This document shows, one piece after another, positions 1-5,274 of a stretch of DNA of 5,274 nucleotides. Position 1 is the first letter of the stretch, and each line of letters starts with the position of its first letter. The stretch is taken from positions 1-5,274 of the forward strand of contig CAMYWZ010000097.1 in NCBI GenBank assembly GCA_947302945.1, written 5' to 3'. This stretch comes from an uncultured Bacillota bacterium (GTDB lineage Bacteria; Bacillota; Clostridia; Peptostreptococcales; Anaerovoracaceae). The position numbers and the translations under genes were made by a program. Below the pieces are notes generated by a model. The model saw nothing but the letters and a program-made list of their open reading frames with translations. It had not been told where the DNA came from and did not search any database.

Positions 1-1
1 A

Positions 2-823
2 GCTGAGATAGGTTCAAGGCATCTGGGACTGATAACCGCGGCGGAGATCGAGGATCTTCAGCAGAGGATAGACGTGCTGGCTGCAAAGGCGGAAGAGTGC
101 ATGGATATCGACGGTCTTATCGGTCTTGCGGAAAGCGCGGAGGCACTGGAAAGGCCGGCAGGCAGGGCGGTAAAGGCAGTTTCCGGGCGTCCGGTGCTTG
201 CAGTGGCAAAGGACGAGGCTTTCTGCTTCATTTATCAGGAGAATCTGGACCTGCTTAAGGCTGCGGGCTTTGAGATCAGGTACTTCAGCCCGCTCCATGA
301 CGAGGTCCTGCCGGACGGGATAAGCGCGCTTTACCTTCCGGGAGGTTACCCGGAGCTTTACACAGAGCAGCTTTCGAAGAATGACAGAATGCTTGATTCT
401 GTTAAGTCAGCTATTGAAGACGGACTTCCGACGTTCGCCGAATGCGGAGGCTTCATGTACCTGCATGAGACTCTGGACGGCGTGCATATGTCCGGTGTCA
501 TTCCGGCAGCGTGCTATAAGACGGACAGGCTGCAGCGCTTCGGATATGTTACGCTCACGGCTCAGGAGGACAATATGTTCTGCAGGGCGGGGGAGAGCAT
601 AAGGGCGCACGAGTTCCATTATTATGATAGCGAGGCCCCCGGCCGCGGCTTTCGGGCGGCGAAGCCGACCGGAAAGCGGGGCTGGGAGTGCGTGCACGCG
701 GCAGCTTCGCTGTACGCGGGCTTTCCGCACCTGTACCTTCCGGCAAACCCCGGGTTTGCCGAAAGCTTCGCGGAAAAGGCTTCCGCGTACGCGGCCGCCG
801 CGGCCGGAAAGGGCGCGAAATGA
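2..823 (+). CDS. cbiA: Cobyrinate a,c-diamide synthase, C-terminal part (5' end outside window)
   Basis: CbiA uses ATP and glutamine to amidate the a and c carboxylates of cobyrinic acid in the cytoplasm. The visible 273 residues are the end of the N-terminal ATPase domain, including the family motif SRHLGLI at about residues 5-11 of the fragment, followed by a class I glutamine amidotransferase domain. In that domain I see LPGGYPELY (about 112-120), the nucleophile Cys148 in FAECGGF, AHEFHYYD (about 202-209), and His243 in FPHLYLPANP. Family members are usually about 450 residues, so roughly 180-190 residues lie off the left edge. A GTG at 74 could serve as a start but is rejected, because homology-like sequence continues upstream in frame. 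The usual HxHF ending of the motif reads HLYL here; the first His, which I take to be the catalytic one, is kept. The tail is Ala-rich. The stop TGA overlaps the cbiB start (ATGA). Confidence 0.93.
   Translation, partial: AEIGSRHLGLITAAEIEDLQQRIDVLAAKAEECMDIDGLIGLAESAEALERPAGRAVKAVSGRPVLAVAKDEAFCFIYQENLDLLKAAGFEIRYFSPLHDEVLPDGISALYLPGGYPELYTEQLSKNDRMLDSVKSAIEDGLPTFAECGGFMYLHETLDGVHMSGVIPAACYKTDRLQRFGYVTLTAQEDNMFCRAGESIRAHEFHYYDSEAPGRGFRAAKPTGKRGWECVHAAASLYAGFPHLYLPANPGFAESFAEKASAYAAAAAGKGAK
737..765. repeat. Near-perfect inverted repeat inside the end of cbiA
   Basis: The arms 741-750 (CGGCAAACCC) and 752-761 (GGGTTTGCCG) are exact reverse complements around one central base. After one mismatch they extend by three more pairs (737-739 with 763-765). 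The repeat encodes LPANPGFAES of cbiA. There is no following T-run, so it is not an intrinsic terminator. Confidence 0.75.
769..794. repeat. Two overlapping short palindromes at the cbiA 3' end
   Basis: CGCGGAA (769-775) and TTCCGCG (781-787) form a 7-bp stem with a 5-base loop. CCGCGTACGCGG (783-794) is a perfect 12-base palindrome that shares bases with the right arm, so the two structures would compete. They lie 26-51 bases before the cbiB start. The Ala-rich, GC-rich coding sequence may be the whole reason for them. Confidence 0.55.
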
Positions 824-1788
824 TACTCTGCAGCACCATAGCCCTGGTCCTGGGTTTCGCCCTTGACTGGATCATAGGAGACCCTCACGGCTGGCCTCAC
901 ATAGTCATACTCTACGGAAAGCTCATAGCTTTCCTCGAAAAGAAGCTCTACAGCCGCATGGACAAGTTCACAGGCGGCGCAGTGCTGTGGTTTTGCGTTA
1001 TCCTGGCGGCCGGGCTTGGATCCTGGATCATACTTTTCATTGCGTGGAAGATACACCCGGCCGTATACATCGTGCTCGGGACCATTCTCTGCTGGCAGTG
1101 CCTTGCGGCAAAATCCCTGACAGCGGAGAGCAAAAGAGTCTATACCGAGCTTACTGAAAAGGGTCTTGATGCCGGCCGCAAAGCAGTTTCCTGGATAGTC
1201 GGCCGCGACACCGAGGTCCTCGACGAGGCCGGAGTCGTAAAGGCCGCTGTCGAGACCGTCGCGGAGAACACCTCGGACGGCGAGATAGCCCCGATGTTCT
1301 ACATGATGCTTTTCGGACCGGTGGGCGGCTGCGTCTACAAGGCGGTCAACACCATGGACTCGATGATAGGCTACGTAAACGAGCGCTACGAGCACTTCGG
1401 CACCTTCGCTGCGAAGGCGGACGACGTATTCAACTTCATCCCCGCAAGGCTCTCAGCGCTTCTGATGATACTGGCTGCGGACCTCAGCGGATACGACGCG
1501 AAGGCCGCAAAGCGCATCTGGAAGCGCGACCGCAGGAAGCACGCGAGTCCCAACTCGGCCCATACCGAGTCGGTCATGGCCGGAGCCCTCGGCATCAGGC
1601 TCGCCGGCGACGCTGTCTACGGCGGAGTGGTGCATAAAAAAGAGTTTATAGGCGATGATACCCGCCCGGTCGAGGCGGATGACATATACCGTTCGCACAG
1701 GGTCCTGATGTTCACGTCATATCTGGCGCTGATCGGTGCCTGCGTGATCAGGATCATAGCGATGATCTTTATCGGAAGCGGTTTGTAA
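820..1788 (+). CDS. cbiB: Adenosylcobinamide-phosphate synthase, membrane protein
   Basis: CbiB joins adenosylcobyric acid to aminopropanol phosphate at side chain f and acts in the cytoplasmic membrane. The 322-residue product matches the usual family length of about 310-330. Conserved stretches in order are GDPHGWPH (20-27), GRDT (128-131), VAENTSDG (147-154), NTMDSMIGY (177-185), ADDVFNFIPAR (200-210) and HASPNSAHTES (241-251). Hydrophobic segments lie at about 3-20, 53-76, 78-97, 156-173, 204-222 and 297-320. The start at 820 is chosen because family homology begins directly there (GFALDWIIGDP) and because it overlaps the cbiA stop by four bases. The open frame continues further upstream, but those residues belong to the wrong frame of cbiA. 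A weak purine-rich ribosome site, GGAAAGGG, lies at 806-813. The stop is TAA, which matters for judging the TAA in the next gene. CbiB would use the product of the neighbouring cobD-like gene. Confidence 0.95.
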   Translation: MILCSTIALVLGFALDWIIGDPHGWPHIVILYGKLIAFLEKKLYSRMDKFTGGAVLWFCVILAAGLGSWIILFIAWKIHPAVYIVLGTILCWQCLAAKSLTAESKRVYTELTEKGLDAGRKAVSWIVGRDTEVLDEAGVVKAAVETVAENTSDGEIAPMFYMMLFGPVGGCVYKAVNTMDSMIGYVNERYEHFGTFAAKADDVFNFIPARLSALLMILAADLSGYDAKAAKRIWKRDRRKHASPNSAHTESVMAGALGIRLAGDAVYGGVVHKKEFIGDDTRPVEADDIYRSHRVLMFTSYLALIGACVIRIIAMIFIGSGL

Positions 1789-2271
1789 CAATGAGAACTT
1801 ACGATCACGGCGGAGACATCTTCGCCGAAGAAAAAAGACCGATAGACTTTTCGGTCAATATAAACCCGCTTGGGATGCCGAAGGCGGCGGCTGAAGCTGC
1901 CGAGAGGGCGGTGAGGGAGGAACTGACCTACCCGGACCCGTTCGCGAGAAAGCTGACGGCTGCGCTCTCGGAGCGCTACGGCGTTCCCGCGGAGCACATA
2001 GTCTGCGGCAACGGCGCCTCGGATCTGATGATGAGGCTGTGCTGCTGGCTGGAGCCCGCAAAGGCTCTGGTCCCGGCTCCGGGCTTTTCGGAGTACCGAC
2101 GCTGCTGCGAGATCCTGGGCGCTGAAGTGTCCGAATATCCGGCACTCGAAGGAAACGTGCTGGACGGCATCATCAGCAAAGCCCTCGAATGCTCTCCGGA
2201 CGTCATATTCATCTGCCGTCCGAACAATCCGGACGGAGGGCTGATGCGCCTTCCGGACGTTGAAAAGCTCG

Positions 2272-2292
2272 CGCGCTTTTGCGAAAAGCGCG
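2272..2292. repeat. Perfect 9-bp inverted repeat upstream of the cobD stop
   Basis: CGCGCTTTT (2272-2280) and AAAAGCGCG (2284-2292) are exact reverse complements around GCG. The repeat lies within codons for ARFCEKR of cobD, 44 bases before the premature TAA. As RNA it would fold into a hairpin with a three-base loop. No T-run follows the right arm. Confidence 0.7.
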
Positions 2293-2336
2293 GGATCGTA
2301 CTCGTCTGCGACGAGTGCTTTCTGGAGTTCGTGCGG

Positions 2337-2339
2337 TAA
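2337..2339 (+). other. Premature TAA codon inside cobD
   Basis: TAA directly follows codons for FLEFVR and is followed in the same frame by EEGPAAGAPAF and then the conserved lysine segment. No base insertion or deletion is needed to join the halves, so this is a nonsense codon, not a frameshift. One base change from CAA, GAA, AAA, TCA, TTA, TAC or TAT would produce it. It falls in the variable stretch between the DEC strand and the PLP-lysine strand. Confidence 0.9.
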
Positions 2340-2921
2340 GAGGAAGGCCCGGCCGCGGGCGCACCTGCCTTCGGCAGCGCCGCCGGCATTGTGGCCCGCT
2401 TCCCGCGCCTCGCGGTCATCAACGCCTTCACCAAGACCTACGCCATGGCCGGCCTTCGCCTCGGCTTCATGTTCTGCTCGGGCGGGGACATCCTCGACGG
2501 CACCTACGCCTTCGGAAGTCCCTGGAGCGTTTCGGCTCCGGCCCAGGCCGCGGGCGCCGTCTGCTGCGGCGAGACTGAATTCCTCGAAAGGACGCGCGCG
2601 TACATAGCCGCTCAGAGAAAATCGCTCGTTTCAGGCCTTAAAACTCTGGGTTTCGATATATTTCCCTCTGAAGCCAATTTCGTGCTTGTAAAAGCCTCTC
2701 AGAGCCTCACAGAGGCATGTGCGGGGCAGAGTGCGGCTGCGGAAAACGCCGCGGGGCTGTCATTTCGGGAAGAACTCGAAAAACGCGGCATAAAGGTCCG
2801 CGACTGCAGGAACTTTTCGGGCCTGGACGACAGCTATATGCGCCTCGGGGTGCGCACCGAAGAAGAGAACAAAGCGCTTCTTTGCGCTCTCAAAGATATC
2901 ATTGACCGCGCGCAAAGCGCC

Positions 2922-2926
2922 GGAGG
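2922..2926 (+). promoter_or_regulatory. Ribosome binding site for cobQ
   Basis: GGAGG sits six bases before the cobQ ATG, within the last codons of the interrupted cobD frame. Because it is strong, cobQ can be translated even though ribosomes starting at the cobD ATG stop about 590 bases earlier. Loss of cobD translation may still reduce coupling or expose the RNA between the two. Confidence 0.8.
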
Positions 2927-2932
2927 AAACTG

Positions 2933-4420
2933 ATGGCTAAAGCAATAATGATACAGGGCACCATGTCCAACGCCGGCAAGAGCCTGGTGGCAGCCGGCCT
3001 CTGCCGCGTCTTCATGCAGGACGGATACCGCGTCGCGCCCTTCAAGAGCCAGAACATGGCCCTGAATTCCTTCATCACGAAGGAAGGCCTTGAGATGGGC
3101 CGCGCCCAGGTGGTGCAGGCCGAGGCGGCGGGCAAGGAGCCCTCTGTCCTGATGAACCCCATACTCCTCAAGCCCGTCACCAACATGGGCTCGCAGGTCA
3201 TAGTAATGGGCGAGGTCCTGGGCAACTACCACGCGCAGGACTACTACAAGATGAAGCACACCCTGCGTCCCTACATTCAGCAGGCTTTCGACAGGCTCTC
3301 AGCCGAGAACGACATCATAGTCATCGAAGGCGCCGGCAGCCCCGCCGAGATCAATCTCAAGGCGGACGACTTCGTCAACATGGGCATGGCGAAGATGGCC
3401 AAAGCCCCGGTCCTTTTGGTCGGAGACATAGACCGCGGCGGCGTCTTCGCGCAGCTCTACGGAACGATAGAGCTTCTCGACCCTGACGAAAAAGCCATGG
3501 TCAAGGCCACTATCATCAACAAGTTCCGGGGCGACGTGGAGATCCTGCGGCCGGGCCTTAAGCAGCTCGAGGACCTTACCGGCCGTCCTGTTGCCGGCGT
3601 CCTTCCTTATCTCAAGGTAGACATCGACGACGAAGACAGCCTCTCCGAGCGCCTCGTAAAGAGCAAGGCCGCCCGCATAGACATCGCTGTCGTAAGGCTC
3701 CCGAGGCTCTCGAACTTCACCGATTTCACGGTCCTGGAGGCCACCGACGGCGTCGGCGTGCGCTACGTTTCGGCCGAAAAAGAGCTCGGCCGTCCGGATC
3801 TTATCATACTGCCCGGCACCAAGAACACCATCTCGGACCTGCTGTGGCTGAGGCAAAACGGCCTTGAGGCTGCCATCAAGCACCTGAACGCGGACGGCAC
3901 CCCTGTCATAGGCATATGCGGCGGCTACCAGATGCTCGGCAGGAAGATCACCGACGTCTCCGGCGTCGAAGGCGGCGGCAGCGTGGACGGCATGGGCCTC
4001 CTTCCCACCGAGACCGAGTTCGCCGAAGAAAAGCACCGCACCCGCGTGGGCGGAAGGGTCTCGGCAGACGGCTTCTGGGCGGATCTTTCCGGCATCGAGC
4101 TCGAAGGCTACGAGATCCACATGGGCGAAACGAAGCTCCTTGGCGGCGCAAAGCCTCTGGCTGCTCTCGACAACGGCCACAGCGACGGCTGCGCTGCTGG
4201 AAACGTCCTCGGAAGCTACCTTCACGGCTTCTTCGACTCCGCCGAGTGCAGGAAGGCCGTCCTGGCGGTCCTCTGCAAAAAGAAGGGCATCGACCCGGCG
4301 GAGCTTTCCGTCTTCGACTACGCTGCCTACAAGGAAAAGCAGTACGATCTTCTCGCCGACGGCGTCCGCAATAACCTTGACATGAAAATGATATACCGCA
4401 TATTGGAGGAGGGAATATGA
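2933..4420 (+). CDS. cobQ: Cobyric acid synthase (glutamine-hydrolysing)
   Basis: CobQ (CbiP in the anaerobic nomenclature) uses ATP and glutamine to amidate side chains b, d, e and g of adenosylcobyrinate a,c-diamide, giving adenosylcobyric acid in the cytoplasm. At 495 residues it has normal family length. The N-terminal dethiobiotin-synthetase-like domain shows the P-loop GTMSNAGKS (9-17), [19 protein letters not shown] and DRGGVFAQL. The C-terminal amidotransferase domain shows LPGTKNT, the nucleophile Cys329 in [19 protein letters not shown], and His431 in GSYLHGFFD. The ATG at 2933 overlaps the cobD stop by one base and has GGAGG six bases upstream, so the start is well supported. The end overlaps cbiC (ATGA). 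No key residue is missing, and the gene looks intact and functional. Confidence 0.97.
   Translation: MAKAIMIQGTMSNAGKSLVAAGLCRVFMQDGYRVAPFKSQNMALNSFITKEGLEMGRAQVVQAEAAGKEPSVLMNPILLKPVTNMGSQVIVMGEVLGNYHAQDYYKMKHTLRPYIQQAFDRLSAENDIIVIEGAGSPAEINLKADDFVNMGMAKMAKAPVLLVGDIDRGGVFAQLYGTIELLDPDEKAMVKATIINKFRGDVEILRPGLKQLEDLTGRPVAGVLPYLKVDIDDEDSLSERLVKSKAARIDIAVVRLPRLSNFTDFTVLEATDGVGVRYVSAEKELGRPDLIILPGTKNTISDLLWLRQNGLEAAIKHLNADGTPVIGICGGYQMLGRKITDVSGVEGGGSVDGMGLLPTETEFAEEKHRTRVGGRVSADGFWADLSGIELEGYEIHMGETKLLGGAKPLAALDNGHSDGCAAGNVLGSYLHGFFDSAECRKAVLAVLCKKKGIDPAELSVFDYAAYKEKQYDLLADGVRNNLDMKMIYRILEEGI
4405..4413 (+). promoter_or_regulatory. Ribosome binding site for cbiC
   Basis: GGAGGAGGG lies just before the ATG at 4417, inside the last codons of cobQ. 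Together with the ATGA overlap it supports the chosen start over the in-frame ATG at 4447. Confidence 0.8.
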
Positions 4421-5046
4421 TAACTGAACTTGAGAGAGTGCTTCCGATGGATATCGAGAAGAGGAGCTTCGAGATAATAGAGTCGGAGCTGCCGCATCCT
4501 ATAGACCCGGCGCTGGCGCCGATAATCAAGCGTGTGATCCACACGAGCGCGGACTTTGAGTACGTCGACACGCTGTGCTTTTCGGAAGGTGTCGTGGAGA
4601 AGGCTCACGAGGCGATCAAGTCCGGAGCCTGCATAGTCACGGATACGCAGATGGCCAAAGCCGGTATCAACAAGAAGAATCTGGCCAGGTGGGGCGGGGA
4701 AGTGTTCTGTTTCATCGGAGACGAGGACGTCGCGGCGGCTGCGAAGGCAAGCGGCGGCACAAGGGCTGCAGCATCGATGGACAAGGCGGCGGCGCTCGGA
4801 AAGCCGCTCATCTTCGCGATAGGCAACGCTCCCACGGCGCTGGTCCGCATCTGCGAACTCATTGAAGAAGGAAAGCTCGATCCAAAGCTCGTCATCGGCG
4901 TCCCCGTGGGCTTCGTGAACGTGGTCCAGTCCAAGGAGATGATCATGAAGGAGCCCGTGCCCTACATAGTCGCGCGCGGCAGGAAGGGCGGAAGCAACGT
5001 CGCGGCCTGCATAGTCAACGCGCTCCTATATATGCTCGGAAGGTGA
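4417..5046 (+). CDS. cbiC: Precorrin-8X / cobalt-precorrin-8 methylmutase
   Basis: CbiC shifts the methyl group from C-11 to C-12 of the corrin ring, forming (cobalt-)hydrogenobyrinate/cobyrinate, the substrate of CbiA. The 209-residue product has the usual size. His42 in [10 protein letters not shown] corresponds to the catalytic His of the family (His43 in CobH). Other conserved pieces are [11 protein letters not shown] (75-85), IGNAPTAL (135-142), GVPVGFV (161-167) and [10 protein letters not shown] near the C-terminus. After GVPVGFV the protein reads NVVQSKE, where I recall ESK as more usual; this is a small deviation of unknown effect. The start overlaps the cobQ stop by four bases and follows a strong GGAGGAGGG. 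The name CbiC (anaerobic route) rather than CobH rests on context. The enzyme acts before CbiA and CobQ although its gene comes last in this row. Confidence 0.96.
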   Translation: MITELERVLPMDIEKRSFEIIESELPHPIDPALAPIIKRVIHTSADFEYVDTLCFSEGVVEKAHEAIKSGACIVTDTQMAKAGINKKNLARWGGEVFCFIGDEDVAAAAKASGGTRAAASMDKAAALGKPLIFAIGNAPTALVRICELIEEGKLDPKLVIGVPVGFVNVVQSKEMIMKEPVPYIVARGRKGGSNVAACIVNALLYMLGR

Positions 5047-5057
5047 GCCGTCTTTAC

Positions 5058-5087
5058 TTGCAAGCGCTGCCCCTGCGGTGGTAAAAT
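5058..5087 (+). promoter_or_regulatory. Possible sigma-70 type promoter before the gene at 5108
   Basis: TTGCAA (5058-5063, four of six to the -35 consensus) and TAAAAT (5082-5087, five of six to the -10 consensus) are separated by 18 bases in the only intergenic gap of the window. The predicted transcript start, near 5094, would fall at the edge of the ribosome site and leave a leader of only about 14 bases. That weakens the call. The short AT-richer patch stands out in a GC-rich region. Confidence 0.35.
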
Positions 5088-5093
5088 ATCTTC

Positions 5094-5100
5094 GGGAGGA
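5094..5100 (+). promoter_or_regulatory. Ribosome binding site for the gene at 5108
   Basis: GGGAGGA lies seven bases before the ATG and fixes the start of the otherwise unrecognised partial gene. It sits in the 16-base loop of a 7-bp inverted repeat (TATCTTC at 5087-5093, GAAGATA at 5110-5116), whose right arm includes the G of the start codon. Confidence 0.7.
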
Positions 5101-5107
5101 TACGGAT

Positions 5108-5274
5108 ATGAAGATACAGAGTTTTCCCGAAGACCGCAGACGATACTTTAAGGAGCTGAACAAGGACGATCTTTACAGGATACCCGACCGCGGGATGTTC
5201 ACCCACCCCATGCTGCGCTTTCCTGATGTCAGCTCTGTCGCCGACATCCCGGAAGGGGCCCATCTGATGGTCCC
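5108..5274 (+). CDS. Unrecognised protein, N-terminal 55 residues (3' end outside window)
   Basis: An ATG at 5108 opens a frame that stays open to the right edge (55 codons plus two bases). It is preceded by a good ribosome site, GGGAGGA, seven bases upstream. The product begins MKIQSFPEDRRRYFKELNKD and continues with a charged then Pro-rich stretch including RGMFTHPMLRFPDV and DIPEGAHLMVP. No signal peptide or membrane segment is visible. I do not recognise the family, and 55 residues are too few to assign a role. It follows cbiC on the same strand after 61 bases, so it may be the next gene of the operon or the first gene of a new unit. Codon use resembles its neighbours. Confidence 0.7.
   Translation, partial: MKIQSFPEDRRRYFKELNKDDLYRIPDRGMFTHPMLRFPDVSSVADIPEGAHLMV

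Larger units (their letters stand above)
1791..2933 (+). pseudogene. cobD: Threonine-phosphate decarboxylase (PLP aminotransferase fold), interrupted by an in-frame TAA
   Basis: CobD decarboxylates L-threonine O-3-phosphate to (R)-1-aminopropan-2-ol phosphate, the linker that CbiB attaches. The frame runs 380 codons with one TAA (2337-2339, codon 183); the family is about 360 residues. Before the stop I see the N-terminal HGGD and FSVNINPLGMP motifs, GNGASDL, PGFSEYRR, RPNNPDGG (143-150) and VCDECFLEF, with the PLP-pyridine Asp at 174. After it, in the same frame, I see the PLP lysine at 215 (codon 2433-2435) in FTKTYAMAGLRLGF, ANFVLVK, and the C-terminal MRLGVRTEEEN carrying the substrate-carboxylate Arg. 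The 182-residue product before the stop would lack the PLP lysine and should be inactive. The second part could start at GTG 2391, but I see no ribosome site at a usable distance. It sits two bases after cbiB and overlaps cobQ by one base (TGATG). Downstream conservation suggests a recent mutation or a sequence error; readthrough is less likely because cbiB ends in TAA. Histidinol-phosphate aminotransferase is the nearest alternative family, disfavoured by context. Confidence 0.85.

Noticed and set aside
74..76. GTG as the start of cbiA
   Set aside because: The family motif SRHLGLI and the following helix are encoded upstream in the same frame, so the gene continues past the left edge.
688..819. 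Upstream extension of cbiB to an earlier start at 688
   Set aside because: Those 44 residues are Arg-rich and come from reading cbiA in the wrong frame. Family homology begins at the ATG at 820.
622..1395. Long open antisense frame of 257 codons opposite cbiA/cbiB
   Set aside because: It lies opposite well-identified genes, its translation shows no family motifs, and GC-rich third positions readily open the antisense frame.
2331..2345. Recoding of the cobD stop as selenocysteine or pyrrolysine, or a programmed frameshift
   Set aside because: The codon is TAA, not TGA or TAG, and both halves are already in the same frame, so no shift would help.
3299..4225. Long open antisense frame of 308 codons opposite cobQ
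   Set aside because: It is a mirror of the cobQ codon pattern. The sense strand carries all CobQ motifs, and no ribosome site or recognisable protein is seen on the minus strand.
5047..5107. Terminator or cobalamin riboswitch in the gap after cbiC
   Set aside because: There is no GC-rich stem followed by a T-run, and 61 bases are too short for a cobalamin riboswitch. No B12-box-like sequence is seen.
1..5274. Mobile element, CRISPR array, tRNA or rRNA
   Set aside because: No regularly spaced repeats, transposase-like frames, terminal repeats or RNA-gene-like sequence are apparent, and the space is filled by cobalamin genes.

Overview
The window is a stretch of one operon for the corrin-ring end of cobalamin (vitamin B12) biosynthesis, all on the + strand and almost without gaps between genes. 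The set (CbiA, CbiB, a CobD-type threonine-phosphate decarboxylase, CobQ/CbiP, CbiC) and its protein style point to an anaerobic, fairly GC-rich bacterium, most likely a member of the Firmicutes/Clostridia. That assignment is inference from protein flavour and codon use (GC-rich third positions, yet frequent ATA and AGG codons). No phylogenetic marker gene is present. The anaerobic (cobalt-early) route is likewise inferred from the company of genes, because no ring enzyme that separates the two routes lies in the window.

Layout: 2-823 is the C-terminal part of cbiA (cobyrinate a,c-diamide synthase, amidotransferase half), cut by the window edge. It overlaps cbiB (820-1788) by four bases. Two bases later comes a cobD-like aminotransferase frame (1791-2933), which is interrupted by one in-frame TAA at 2337-2339. 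It overlaps by one base with cobQ/cbiP (2933-4420), which overlaps by four bases with cbiC (4417-5046). After a 61-base gap holding a possible promoter, a new gene starts at 5108 and runs off the right edge. I do not recognise its product.

The genes fit one pathway. CbiC moves the C-11 methyl group to C-12 and gives (cobalt-)hydrogenobyrinate/cobyrinate. CbiA amidates side chains a and c. CobQ amidates b, d, e and g to give cobyric acid. CobD makes (R)-1-aminopropan-2-ol phosphate, and CbiB attaches it to side chain f to give adenosylcobinamide phosphate. The chain overlaps suggest one transcript with coupled translation. Its promoter, and any cobalamin riboswitch, would lie left of the window.

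The most notable observation is the nonsense codon in cobD. Both halves remain in the same frame and keep family motifs, but the PLP-binding lysine lies after the stop. As read, this organism would lack a working copy of this enzyme unless the codon is a sequencing error, is read through, or another copy exists. Smaller observations are inverted repeats inside coding sequence at the end of cbiA and just before the cobD stop. I found no mobile element, CRISPR array, tRNA or rRNA, and no evidence for a previously undescribed system.
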